64,000 bases of DNA from Impatiens glandulifera. Its lineage: Eukaryota; Streptophyta; Magnoliopsida; Ericales; Balsaminaceae. The translations under genes and the position numbers were made by a program. Positions 26,597 through 38,199 of this stretch are shown here, one piece after another; positions within the stretch are counted from its first letter, which is position 1, and the number at the start of each line of letters is the position of its first letter. The stretch is taken from NCBI RefSeq assembly GCF_907164915.1, contig NC_061869.1, positions 41,289,771 to 41,353,770 of the forward strand, in the 5' to 3' direction. The notes beneath the pieces were generated by a model. That model saw only the letters and a program-made list of their open reading frames with translations, did no database searches and was not told where the DNA came from.

Positions 26597-27386
26597 GACC
26601 ACCCACAACTGGGTGTTAAATAAGGTATTAAATGGGTGTTAAAATAATATTAAATGGTGCAGAAGAGTATCAAAATTAAGTGTTAAAATATGGGTATCAA
26701 ATTTTGATACGGGACCAAATTTGATGTGTCCCAATCATAGAGTGCCAAGTGGCAGCGCTGGTGGTTACTATTTTGTTTTTGTTTTCTTTTTTAAAATACA
26801 CTTTTGCATAATAATTGATAAAAATATATATATCATTATTTTTTATTTTTCGAGATCTATAAATAGAGACTTGGTTTGTCTCATTTGTACACCAAAAAAA
26901 TTCTTAAATTTTTCACCATATTATCATCCTTGTTTGTATCACCTTTCTTTTGAAATCTTCAAACTCTTTAATGGATCCTTCACAAAATTACAACTTCTTT
27001 CCAAATTTCCAAATTAATTCCCAATTGACAAAGCACAACATATTCAATTGAAGAAAGATCTTGTCATGCACATTTGAAATAAATTTGGAACAACTCTCGA
27101 TTAGAGTTTTACAAACAATACTTAACAAATTACCAATGTTTAGAGTGTTTGTTTTTTTCTTCGTTTTAAATAATATTTGTATGTTTGATTTACCAAATGA
27201 TGAATAATATTGTTTGTGGTTAAAAAAAATAAAATTATGTATAAATGATGTGGAAGAGAGAAAGTGAAAAAGTAATTTTGATACTTTGAATAACACTCTT
27301 CTGTAGGATATGCTACAAAGTGGGTGTTAAAATATATGTTAAACTGGTATTAAATGAAAATTTTTGATACCCTGCTGTGAATAGTC
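26597..27386 (+). mobile_element. Non-autonomous PIF/Harbinger-like DNA transposon
   Basis: 790 bp flanked by TAA on both sides (26594-26596 and 27387-27389), the usual 3-bp PIF/Harbinger target duplication, and inserted in the B-tail sequence. Imperfect terminal inverted repeats: GACCACCCACAACTGGGTG at the left, and GACTATTCACAGCAGGGTA as the reverse complement of the right end. Inside are a TATA-like CTATAAATAG at 26860 and an ATG at 26971 opening MDPSQNYNFFPNFQINSQ, which resembles the start of Harbinger Myb-like ORF1 proteins. It stops soon after, so most coding sequence has been deleted. The superfamily call rests on the target site, terminal repeats and this ORF start together. Confidence 0.7.
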
Positions 27387-27451
27387 TAAGAAACCTAAAA
27401 TAGTCAGTGTAAATAGTCGAAGAGACCTAAAATGAATAGAGAGATCTTGAT

Positions 27452-27662
27452 TATAAATAGAGAGAGGGGGGAGAGAGAGAGGGGGAAAGCCTTGATTATA
27501 AATTGAGAGAGAGAGAGAAAGAGAAAGAGAAAGAGAAAGAGAAAGAGAAAGAGAAAGAGGAAGAGGAAGAGGAAGAGGGAGAGGGAGAGGGAGAGGGAGA
27601 GGAAGAGGAAGAGGAAGAGGAAGAGGGAGAGGGAGAGGGAGAGGGAGAGGGAGAGGGAGATG
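27452..27662. repeat. Purine (GA)-rich microsatellite
   Basis: A compound (GAGAAA)n, (GAGGAA)n and (GAGGGA)n tract of about 200 bp with no pyrimidine interruptions over long stretches. It lies at the B-tail/C-unit junction, a place occupied in the right block by short (TA)n tracts (62295-62360). Confidence 0.95.
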
Positions 27663-28264
27663 AAGAAAGATGTTATTTTATTTTTGTTTGATTTGAATAA
27701 TTATTTAAATTTTAATTATATTTTAAAATTTGTGATATACTCTTTATCTTACAAATTTTTTTTTTTTTTTAGAATAGTCTATTCCAATCTTTCAAAAATA
27801 ATAATATTTATATTATTTATATAATACCTACCTTTACCTTTTTCTAAATTATATCTTATAAATTTTTCAGTTAAATATAATTTATATTTTAATTTTTTTC
27901 CTTAATATTATTTTATATTTTTTTATTAATTATTGTTGGAAAGTTTTTTATTATTATTTACCTGTTACAAATATAAAAATTTAATTAAAATTTTACTTTA
28001 TTAAATTTATTTAAGTTTCATAATATATTTTTTTTTTATATTTCCTTATATAGAAGAATAATGACTCTTTCTTGGAATGGATCTATACTATAATAAAAAA
28101 CAATATTTTGTTATAGTAGAAAAGGGACATGGCTCCTTCAGTTTTGTGTTTAATTTTTATTTATTATTTTTTTTTATAAATCTAAAAAAAAGACTAAACT
28201 CATCTTCATACTTAGTTATTACTTTTTTTGAAGCCCAAACTAACCGCAATTCCTGGATGGTCCT

Positions 28265-28269
<5 letters not shown>

Positions 28270-28347
<78 letters not shown>
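28270..28347. repeat. (TA)n microsatellite in C unit 1
   Basis: About 39 TA units at the same relative place as 63115-63179. Confidence 0.98.
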
Positions 28348-28349
<2 letters not shown>

Positions 28350-28509
28350 TTTTGGCCTGGCCTACCTCTCTTCAACCATATACATTTATTTTTATTCATA
28401 TATCCATGTTCTTTTTTTTTTCTATTTGTAAATGTTTGTGGTAACTTAGGCTTGTTTTATGCGGTCTTGTCTTGAAATAATCAGATTATTTCTAGACAGC
28501 TTTCTAGAA

Positions 28510-28701
28510 ATGGGGATTGATTACATCTGGAATGAGATGGCTTTCAGGGAAGCAACCGAAGAAGACGAAGAGAAGATACAACTAGCTAGCTTTAGAAAGA
28601 AGAGGAAAAATAAGAAGATAAATATCAAGAGCAAGAAGAAAGAAGCTTGGGGAATTAAGACCTGGAGTGAAACCCGAGAAGAAGAAGAAAAGTGTTGCTA
28701 A
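28510..28701 (+). CDS. Small acidic-then-basic ORF of C unit, copy 1 (likely gene fragment)
   Basis: 63 codons from the ATG at 28510: MGIDYIWNEMAFREATEEDE, then KKRKNKKINIKSKKK, ending EEEEKCC. After the Lys-rich stretch, a second frame (about 28660-28751) continues in the same style (PGVKPEKKKKSVANEIKE to a TAG), suggesting that a frameshift split a longer basic tail. The copy at 63328-63486 keeps the acidic and Lys-rich parts, so the reading frame has some conservation between copies. I do not recognise the family. It may be an end exon of a nuclear protein (lysine clusters) or a relic. No clear partner exons were found upstream. Confidence 0.35.
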   Translation: MGIDYIWNEMAFREATEEDEEKIQLASFRKKRKNKKINIKSKKKEAWGIKTWSETREEEEKCC

Positions 28702-29280
28702 TGAGATCAAGGAGAAGTGCAAGGAAGAGGAAGCACGAGGTAGTAGAAAGTAGCGTTCCCTTGAGAAAAGCTCCGAAACTGTCGTTTTGAAGTCAGAACC
28801 GAAGAATCGATCAATCTACAAACAAAATATTAATTTTCTTATATTTTTCTTGAATTCCTAGTTTTAACCAATTTTTGTCAAAATGTGAATAACGTTAACA
28901 AATTGAGTAAAAGTAACTAAAATATATATTTTTATAAATTTATAACTTTATTGATACTTAATAAATAATTGAAGGAACTAATACATTTATTATATATATA
29001 AATATCACATCAAAATTTTTTTTTCTTTACTTTTCTTAAACCTAAACTTAGCAATCCATCAAAAAATCTGAAATATCACATGTCTTCTTTGTATTGTCTT
29101 TTTATTAAAATTATCGAATTCTTCCCTTTAAAAAAAACCTAACAGACGAGCTCTGAAGTAGTTTAAATTTGTTTTAAAGTTTGAAGATGATTAGCCGACA
29201 TATTGCAATTGTCTTGTTTATATAAGAGAATGAACTAATGAAGATCACATACTAATTTCTGTAACGAAAAAGGTAATATA

Positions 29281-32179
29281 AATTTCTTTTTGATCGATAA
29301 GAAATTAAAAAAATTGTATTTAACGTGTAGATTAAGTGGAAAAAATAAATATTAATACATATTTAAGTGATAAATATAACCATATATTAAAATTAGAGTT
29401 TTGATGGAATACAAATTTAGGAGAGTTAAAAATTGAAAAAGAAGAAGTTAAATTTGATGTTTATTTAATAAATTTATTAAAACAATATTTATTTGATATA
29501 ATATATATTATATTTTATCATGATAATCAATTTTTTTTTCAAAATATAAATTTATAATCTAAATTATTATTAAAAATATCAAAATGTGATATAATAACAA
29601 TAACTAAATATTTAAAGTAAAATTGGCATAAAAAACAATCCAATAAATTAGTTTAATTGTTAACAAGACCAATAAGTCATAATTTTCACTAAAAATTCTT
29701 TAATTTGAGATGATGTCATTTTCACTATCTATATTAAAAATAAAATCATTTATACGAATCCCTCTTTATTGAATATATCGTATAATCTCTCGAAGTAAAC
29801 CTAATTTACATTTCTTTTTGTAGCTTACAAAATCTCTTTCTTCTTTACTTAAATCGCGATCAAAATTAGATATTGCAAAAATAGGTTTTCATAATGTTTC
29901 ATTTATCATTAAAATATAATATATCATATATGGTATGTATGTACCATACTCTTTTTAATATATAAATGTATGATCAAATCTATAATAATAATATTTCTAT
30001 AATAATAATATTTGTTTTATTTTAGGAATAACGGGGAAGAAGAAAAGAGTAATAATAACATCTTATCAGACAATTTGTTTGCATTGTTTTTGTTTGCATT
30101 GTTTTTTTTCTCTTGTGCGTGGTAGCCGCATGATTGAGAAAAAAATAACACTAGATCCAAATCAACATGTCCAGTTCAATATCAGAAGTAATACTACGTC
30201 CAAATCAACAACGGTAGATTTTGAGCTTTAAAATTAAAAAATAACTCAATATAATGGCTAAAAAATATAATAAAGTCTACATTTAATGCGGTATTTAATA
30301 ATGGATACTGACTTACATAATACGGTCTCTATTCCCTATTTGAAATTTATTTATTACTATAAAAATACAAATTGAGACACTCAAAAATAATAATTAATGT
30401 TATTCTTTAAAAAAAAATTATATATATTAATTGAAAATAAAGAAATGATTTTTTTTTGTTAAAAATAAATTAAAAAAAATAAAAAAATTATAAAAATTAT
30501 TTAAATTAAAAATGTATTTAACTAATAGATTAAGTTTAAATTAATTAAAAAATATATTTTAGAACTTATTTTTTATTATAAAAAATATATTCATACCAAA
30601 AAAATAATTTTTTTATCAGCACGTATATAATTATTTAATATAAAAAATTAAGACATTGTATGAATTTTTTATTTAATTATTATGTTAATTTTAAATATTA
30701 TTGAATATTTGTTTAATTATCTATTATAATAATTTATTATTATAAAATATAAGACAAAATAATTTTTTATTATCACATTTTTTTTAAACCTTTTATATAT
30801 TTTAATTTTTTTAAATTAGTTCAATTATCTATTATAATAATTTATTTATTTTAAAACAATTAATTATATTCAATTTATTTATTTTAAAATAATTAATTAT
30901 TTTCAATTTATTTATTTTTCTAATTTTGATAAATGTTAAATATTATTAAATTAATAAATAAAATTATTATATATATAAAAAATATAAAAATAAGTATAAT
31001 TATATTGTTAATTTAATTTAAAATTCAATGTTTGAAGATTTTGTTTTTGGTGAAATTATTTTTATTTTTATTTGATTCTATTAATTTATATAATTGATTC
31101 GTTTGCATTAGATATTTTTTAAAATATTTTTCAAATTTTATATATACTTGATGAATTAATATATATATATATATATATTATTTGAATTAAACTTAATTTT
31201 TATAATTTAAAATTATTTTAAAATTATTTAAATTTGAATAATATTATTTTTATTTAAAATATTTATATATTAATAATATTTTATTTTTATCTTTACCCGT
31301 GCAAATGTGCGAATTCATTACTAGTTTCACTAAAAACACTACAAGGTCTAATATTCTTAAGATGCATAAAATGAATGCAATAGGCTAGCTCAAAAATGCG
31401 TTCATACCCTAAAAAGATTTGTTTCACTTCTATTTCCATTTCCATTATTGGTTATATTTAGGCCAATTTTTGTTATTTTGTTTTTAAATTAAATTATTAT
31501 TATTTTTATTTTATTTAATTATTTTGTTAAATAATAAAAAAATAATTTTAATTGTAAAAAATCATTTCATGTTGGTTCGAGTTCGGATTCGGGTTGAATT
31601 TTTTTTTTGTGATGCACATACTTCAATCAAACCAAGCCCATCCGAATTGACACCAGTTAGTTCCGGTTGGCACTAGGAATGCCGTATCATGCTCTTCCTT
31701 TTTATTGATAGCAAAAGAAGGTCATAGTTATTGAAATTCAAGTATATATTAACTTATTAGGGTAACTCAAGTAACAATAGTCGATATTAAGTTTTTGAAC
31801 TCTAATTAACTTAAGAGATCAAATATCACTCAAGTAGCAGTAGACGATGATTAAGTTTTTAAACTCCAATTAACTTGAGAGATCTAATAACACAATTCGA
31901 TTTTCATTCAAAACATTTTATGTTGAAAGAATGTCATACCCATATTAATAAAATAAAATCTCCAAAATAGAGGGTGAACCAAAAATGACAGGTAGATTGA
32001 AATCCATGGATAATTATCATTATCGTTTTTTAACTCTTGTTGATTTGAACTAAACACCAAAAGATTAAGACTCGACAACAAAAACTAGTAGGTTATAGTT
32101 TTTTTAAATGATCTATTTAATTAAAAAAATTGTTTAAGCACAACCATAAGAGCATAACATGGAAAAAAATATTATGTAT
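29281..32179. other. AT-rich intergenic stretch without recognised genes
   Basis: Both strands were scanned and nothing coding could be supported. Long A/T runs and short direct repeats (for example TAATTTATTTATTTTAAAA near 30840 and 30880) dominate. Confidence 0.6.
31293..31324 (+). mobile_element. Possible Helitron 3' terminus
   Basis: ACCCGTGCAAATGTGCGAATTC followed a few bases later by ACTAG|T resembles the decayed terminal hairpin plus CTAG end of plant Helitrons. No 5' terminus or helicase was found, so this is only a hint. Confidence 0.25.
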
Positions 32180-33829
32180 AAATTGAATACATTAGAATAA
32201 TTAATTGATTCGAAAATCTTTAAAAAGAACAATAAGATCTCCACACAAATCCATATGTTTTCCGGATATAATCTCCGACATCGTTATGATAATGACATTG
32301 TGAATAATCATTAACGATCTACTATCATTGTTAAAAATTCTCTGATTTCTTTCCAACCAGATAATCCACCCAAAAATTATAGGGATATGACTCATCTTCT
32401 AAGTCTCGCATTTTTAGTTGCCCTAATCCATGCATCCCAATAGTCGCTAACAGTTTCCGGTATAACCCATTGTATTCCAGTCAAATTTCAATAAAGACTT
32501 CATATATTTATAACAACGTGACAATGTAAAAGTAGATGAGAAGTTGTATCAACCTCTTTGTAACACATACGACAACGACTCACAATAATCATGCATTTTT
32601 TCATACATCTATCATCAATAATAATTCCGCTGTGAATAACACTCCAACCAAAAAAAGAGATCATGGTAGACATCTTACACTCTTATAAATTTTCTAACAA
32701 AGATCGATCGGGCTAACTTTATTGAACAAAGTGTAATAATGTCACACATGAAAGTTATTCAGATCATGCCATCGCATAAAATCATAAGAAGATGAGTTTG
32801 ACCACCACACCAAGTGTCTTCCCAAAAACTAATCGAACATGAACAAAAGTCTATCATTGAACATGTTTTCTTCATTGTTCAATCTTCTTCTATACCTGAT
32901 ACAGTTTGCAAAACAACCAGACTGACTGTCAACCATATTTATGACTGATGCATCTCTACAAATAGAAATAGAATAAAACTCGGGGAAAACCTTCGCCAAA
33001 CATTTACCACCACACCAAGTGTCTTCCCAAAAACTAATCGAACTTCCATCACACACAATAAAAATTGAATGCTCCCAATACACCTTCCACATGGCATAAA
33101 TACCACCACAAATGTTGTATCCCACGGGTCTATAGGAATTCTTGGTGAACTAACCAGACTTATCCTGACCAAATTTACATTTAATCAATTTAGCCCAAAT
33201 ACTCTCTTGCTCAGATGCAAATCTACTATACCATTCAGATAATAAAGCTTTATTAAAATAAACAAGATTCCGGATTCTCAATCCCCCTACTCTATTATTA
33301 ATTTAACTTTATCCCAACTCACTAAATGGGAAAATGAGGAATTAGACGCACCCCATAAAAATTTATACATAATTCTCTCCATCTTCACATCTACACACTT
33401 TGGATGGACAAATGAGACATCATATAAGTTGTCATTGAAGAAAGAGCACTCTTGATGAGGACTAAACAACCTCCCTTATAAATCGTCTTATTTTTCTAAA
33501 TGGGAAGCTTCATATCCATCTTTTTAATGATCGGGTCTCAAGAAACTTTGAACTAGTTTTAGCCCTAGAGGGAGCCCGATATACGTAGATGGAAAAATCC
33601 CAGAATACATATCAATCTAATCTTTCTTCTAGACAAAACTGAATTAGAGAAAAAAATATCAGATTTACCCAATTTAACACGCAATTCCGAACACGTTCCA
33701 AATAACTAGAGAATATCACGAAGGTGCTTGACATTTCTCTCAGTAACCTGAATCATATAAAATGTGTCATCTGCAAATCATAAATAAGACATAGAGAACG
33801 AAGATAGTCTCGAACCGCACTGATAGGAT

Positions 33830-35930
33830 CAGCCTAATCGATAGAGACGGGGGTCTTACTATTCATGACGGCTTCGGATAAACGATTTGATAAAAATCAT
33901 GTTAGGGATTTATATCACTTTCTATTCTACGCAAATCCCTTGCAAACTCTTGAACAATTCAAGTGCGGAAACGTTTGCTCAGGTTTGAAGCTAAGAACTA
34001 AAGAATGAGAAGATGACAGAATGTAAATGACACATCAGTTTGTTTATGGATGTTCGGAACAAAACTCTCATACGTCATCCCTTCTTCCAACCACCGGAAG
34101 GATTCACTATACGTTTCTTAGAATCAAATACAATTGCACGACTAGCTCACTATTGAACAGAACAGACTCTATTCAACTTACAATATATTGAAGAATATCA
34201 CTCAACTAGACAATACTTTGATTCTAACTATCTCTTGATGTACACATAGTAAGCAAGAAAGCAGCTCTTTGAAGATCGCGTATGATTCTATGGCTATCGA
34301 TAGATCGATTATTCATCCGTTGTCTTTGAAGATCTTTAAATAGAGAGCAAGTACCAACGATCGAATCTTCTATAATGACACGTGGTAAACTTCCATTGGA
34401 ACGCGTCCATAGTGCACATGTACAACCGACTTTGAGCACCAGGATCGTGGACGTACCAATCTGGCAGTGCGCCAAATATTCTTCTAGGATATTCCTACAA
34501 GAAACAAGTAGTGGGAAAAATATTTACTTACGTGGCATTAGATGATTGGTTGCAACTGGCTATCATACTAATCTGCATTGGAAAGTGGAGCAGGAGTAAC
34601 ATACAACTAGTTTATCGTGGGTAGACTGATGCTAGCTTCAAGCAACTGCTTAAGCATGGAATTAGACATTTTTCATTTAGACTTACAAGTCTAATGTAAT
34701 TAGACGCCCACGTTTAATAGTAGGATCCATTAGACCACCTAGTCTAATGGGATTAGACAACACGTCTAACTACGGTTCCCTTTAGACTAATTTGAAGGAG
34801 TTAGACTGCACGTCTAACTTTCATCAGTTAGACGACACGGCTAACTACGGTTCCCTTCAGACTAATCTGAAGGATTTAAACTGCATGCCTAACTTTCATC
34901 TCTGTTAGACGGCACGTCTAACTACGTCTCCCTTCAGACAAATCTGAAGGAGTTAGACTGCACGTCTAACTCTCATCTGTTTGACGACACGTCTAACTAC
35001 GATTCCCTTCAGATTAATCTAAAGGAGTTAGACTGCACATCTAACTCTCATCTATTAGACGACACGTCTAACTACAGTTTCCTTCAAACTAATATGAAGG
35101 AGTTAGACTGCACGTCTAACTCGCATCTGTTAGACGGTACGTCTAACTACGTATCCCTTTATATTAATCTGAAGGAGTTAGACTGCACGTCTAACTCTAA
35201 TCTGTTAGACAACATGTCTAACTACGTCTCCCTTCAAACTAATATGAAGGAGTTAGACTGCACGTCTAACTCTCATATGTTAGACTGCACATCTAAATAC
35301 GTATCTGTTAGACTGCACATCTAACTACGTCTGTTAGACTTCACGTCTAACTATGTCTGTTAGATTGCACGTCTAACTACATATCTGTTAGACTGCACGT
35401 CTAAATACGTATCTTTTAGACTACATGTCTAACTACATATCTGTTAGACTGCACGTCTAACTTTGTCTGTTAGACTGCACATTTAACTATGTATCTGTTA
35501 GACTGCACGTCTAACTACGTCTGTTAGACTACACATATAACTTTGTATCTATTAGACTGCACGTCTAACTACGTCTGTTAGACTGCACGTCTAACTACGT
35601 CTGTTAGACTGCACGTCTAACTACGTATCTGTTAGACTGCACGTCTAACTACGTCTGTTAGACTACACGTTTAACTACGTATCTGTTAGACTATACGTCT
35701 AACTACGTCTGTTAGACTGCACGTCTAACTACGTCTATTAGACTGCACGTCTAACTCAATGTATCTAATGGCCAATCAATCTAATGAACCTCATTCAGAC
35801 TTAGTCTAATATAACATATTTTCTATACACCTGCACCAAAAACGATTAGACGACTTAGTTTAAGTTTTATACCAATACATCATCAAAATTCTATTAGTGA
35901 AAATACTTTGACCCTTAGTAAAAATAATTT
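33830..35930. mobile_element. Segment inserted in the LINE; LTR-like flank plus palindrome array
   Basis: The LINE reading is interrupted between SRMMSF...VECM (about 35945) and FADDT (about 33790). The insert starts near TGTTAGGGATTT (33900). Its first 600 bp share scattered motifs with 47434-48330: CAAACTCTTGAAC, TTTATGGATGTTCGGA, and TACGTCATCCCTTCTTC followed by AGGATTCACTA-type sequence. Those regions therefore appear to be related LTR-like sequences. The rest is the palindromic array. Exact ends and a target duplication could not be fixed. Confidence 0.5.
34640..35760. repeat. Tandem array of short palindromes (GTTAGAC-N5-GTCTAAC)
   Basis: About 35 units whose core is GTTAGACTGCACGTCTAAC: two 7-bp inverted arms around five bases. 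In the right half (35270-35755) units are 26 or 28 bp (core plus TACGTCT or TACGTATCT). In the left half (34745-35270) a higher-order unit of about 75 bp combines two cores with a third palindrome of the form CCTTCAGACTAATCTGAAGG. Many units keep both arms intact, and some single-arm changes occur. The short ORF across 35094-35324 is only a by-product of the repeat. Confidence 0.93.
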
Positions 35931-36480
35931 GACACAACATGCACTCCACTTAACGAAACAAACCTGCATTTTCGGTAAACGACATCATTCTAGAAAGGTC
36001 TTCCATAAAAATAGCAAATAAGAAAGGGGAAAGAGGGTCCCCTTGTCTTAAACCCTTTGAACTCTCAAAGAAACCATGAGAGCTCTCACTCACGATAACA
36101 GATAATTTCGTCGTCGATACGCAAAATCTAATCCATTCAATCCATTTTTCCCTATACTCATTCTACTCATAATATAAAAAAGAAACAACTAGTTAACATG
36201 ATCATATGCATTCTCGATATCGAGTTTGACAAAAACACAATTATTGCCTTTAGAATTAGCCGAATCAATACATTCATTGGCGATTAGTGCCGCATCAAAA
36301 ATTTTATGACTTTTTGATAAAAGTCATCTGATTTCCAGAGATAACCGTACCCAAAACTCAACGCATTTTGGTTGTCAAACATTTCGAGATAATCTTATAA
36401 AATAATGTAACCAAACTGATGGGATGAAAATTTTTCACGTTGATAGTTCCAGCTGCGTTACAAATTAGGACATTGAATCT

Positions 36481-38199
36481 TTTTCATGGCTCGAGAGATA
36501 ATTTGATAAGCATATGATTTTTTCTGTGTCAAGTTTATTGTTATAAGTATGGATTATTTAAAAGAATAAGACATGGATTTGTAAAATAAGAAATTGAAAG
36601 ATTTCGTTGAAATTGTCTGTTTGGAAATTTCCCAAAAGACAAGAATCAAATAATTTTCTATGGTGGAACAAAATATTCCACGGGGTAGAACCTCCTTAAG
36701 GAATATAAGGTTGTCATGAGGCTGATCTTGATCGTCCGCAAATACACGACCAATTAATGTTTGGATAAAATTTCTTTCATTTATATCAAAAGATTCAAAG
36801 ATTGAGTTTCGAATAAGTCTATTTATTTAGTTATACATTCCTTGAACTATTTATTATCTTATCTGTCAACTTTTCCACTATCACCTCCAAAACAAAAATC
36901 CAGCTTGGGCCGGGGTCAGCATAAAATGAAGGGGGCGACCCCTTTGTTGTGTTGGCTTTGCGACCAGAAGGTTGTAAGCGAGCTATATCTATCTTATAGA
37001 AATATGAACAAAAACAAGAGATACCTTTTCTCGAAATATGAACAAATGGAAGTTGTAAATATCAAATTATTCAACGTAGACTAGTTGAGTTCTTGAATTT
37101 ATAAAAACAGTTTTTGACGCACTATTTGATTTTCCTTTAATATTAGATTTGTTCGAGATTATTTGAAAAATATCGTACACAATTTTTTTATCAACAACCA
37201 TTACAGATAATATTCGTTCTTGAATTCTTTCCCGCGACTATTAGGGTTTCACTTTCTCTTCTTCTTCCCTGTGTCTATCGGCTTTATGATCTAAGTAACT
37301 GAAAGTAACCCACATTCCCTTGAATTCCCATGGACGTGAATTTTTTCACTAGAAGTTGTTGCCCTTTGTCAGTCATCAAATCAAACTTTTCCTTTGCTTT
37401 TAACGATAAAATATTTTCTTATCGTGTGCTCTGAATTGAAATCACCGTAGATGTTCTTGAAAGTAAATCGAAGGACGAGAATTAAAGAAGCTTAATAAGT
37501 TGGATTGGTGACGGCAATAAGAAGAAGGAAACTACATTGAAAGAAAATGGTAGGTTTGCATTTGAATTCTACTTAACATCAATATATTAAGACACTCCTA
37601 TAATATGTTTCGCTTCAAATTCTACTAGATGCAAACTCTTGGTATTTACTATTTAGTTAACAAAATGTATGCTTATTTTTGAAGGAAGTTATTGCTACTG
37701 TATGAACAAGTTCAATGCAAGAATAACATATGTGATTACAGATACATAAGTCATGGATTTTTCAATTAAAGAAGTTGTTTCTAAGTGTTTCATATTGATT
37801 CCAAATGTTAACTTTTTGATGAAATGATCATAGCATACACTTAAAATACCTGATGGGGAATATTTGAACTTGTTGACCCATTGTTAACCATCTCATTTGG
37901 GTAAGCATTCAACTCATGTTGTTAAACTAAGTTTGTAGTTTTTATAACTTTTTGCAAAATCTGTAGATATGTCTCTCTCCTTTTTGTCTAAGATACTCGA
38001 ATTGATGTTCATATATAAAGGATGAATTTGGAATTGGTTGTTTGACAAGATTAATTCATTTAAAAAATCTAGCTAGTGGTTTAGCCATTACTCTTACGCA
38101 TGTTTGGCTATCCAAATTGTAATAGCTAGTTGAACCTTTGGCTACAGAAATTATTGTGTTCTTTGATCTTAGTTTGAATATAGTTTTTTTTCATGTAAG
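36481..38199. other. Non-coding stretch, possible leader of the BTB gene
   Basis: No supported gene. At 37230-37290 the sequence TTAGGGTTTCACTTTCTCTT is typical of plant 5' UTRs. An ATG followed directly by a possible donor (AAAATG|GTAGGT, about 37550) could mark the old first exon of the BTB gene downstream. Rest AT-rich. Confidence 0.3.

Larger units (their letters stand above)
27672..29280 (+). repeat. C unit, copy 1
   Basis: Matches 62440-64000 in order: AT-rich lead, TAATGACTCTTTCT, (TA)n, TTCTTTTGGCCTGGC, a small lysine-rich ORF, and ATGATTAGCCGACATATTGC. The repeat carries on beyond the window end in the right block, so its full length is unknown. Confidence 0.85.
32180..36480 (-). 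mobile_element. LINE (L1-type) reverse transcriptase remnant, split by an insertion
   Basis: On the minus strand, starting near 36470: LVTLFYKIISKCLTTKM, then NECIDSANSKGNNCVFVKLD then IENAYDHVN (RT fingers), GFFESSKGLRQGDPLSPFLF then AIFMEDLSRMMSF (about 36075-35970). After the inserted segment come FADDTFYMIQVTERNVKHLR (about 33790-33730), FLWGASNSSFSHLVSWDKVK (33350), SSISFWEDTWCGG (about 33045) and the zf-RVT end IIFGWIIWLERNQRIFNND (32375). These are the ordered motifs of plant L1-like ORF2. Many stops and frameshifts are present, with no endonuclease domain seen upstream and no poly(A) tail evident. Confidence 0.85.

Noticed and set aside
34224..34475. 83-codon minus-strand ORF (MAHCQIGTST...)
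   Set aside because: Lies in the LTR-like insert, has no recognisable motif, and no counterpart ORF exists in the related 48060-48330 region.
35094..35324. 76-codon ORF with repeated ELDCTSNS
   Set aside because: Arises from the period of the palindromic array; no independent evidence of coding.
34640..35760. CRISPR-like array
   Set aside because: No unique spacers; the intervals are part of the repeat, and the context is plant nuclear DNA.
36842..37084. 80-codon ORF MNYLLSYLST...
   Set aside because: No motif, no neighbour support, composition like the surrounding non-coding sequence.
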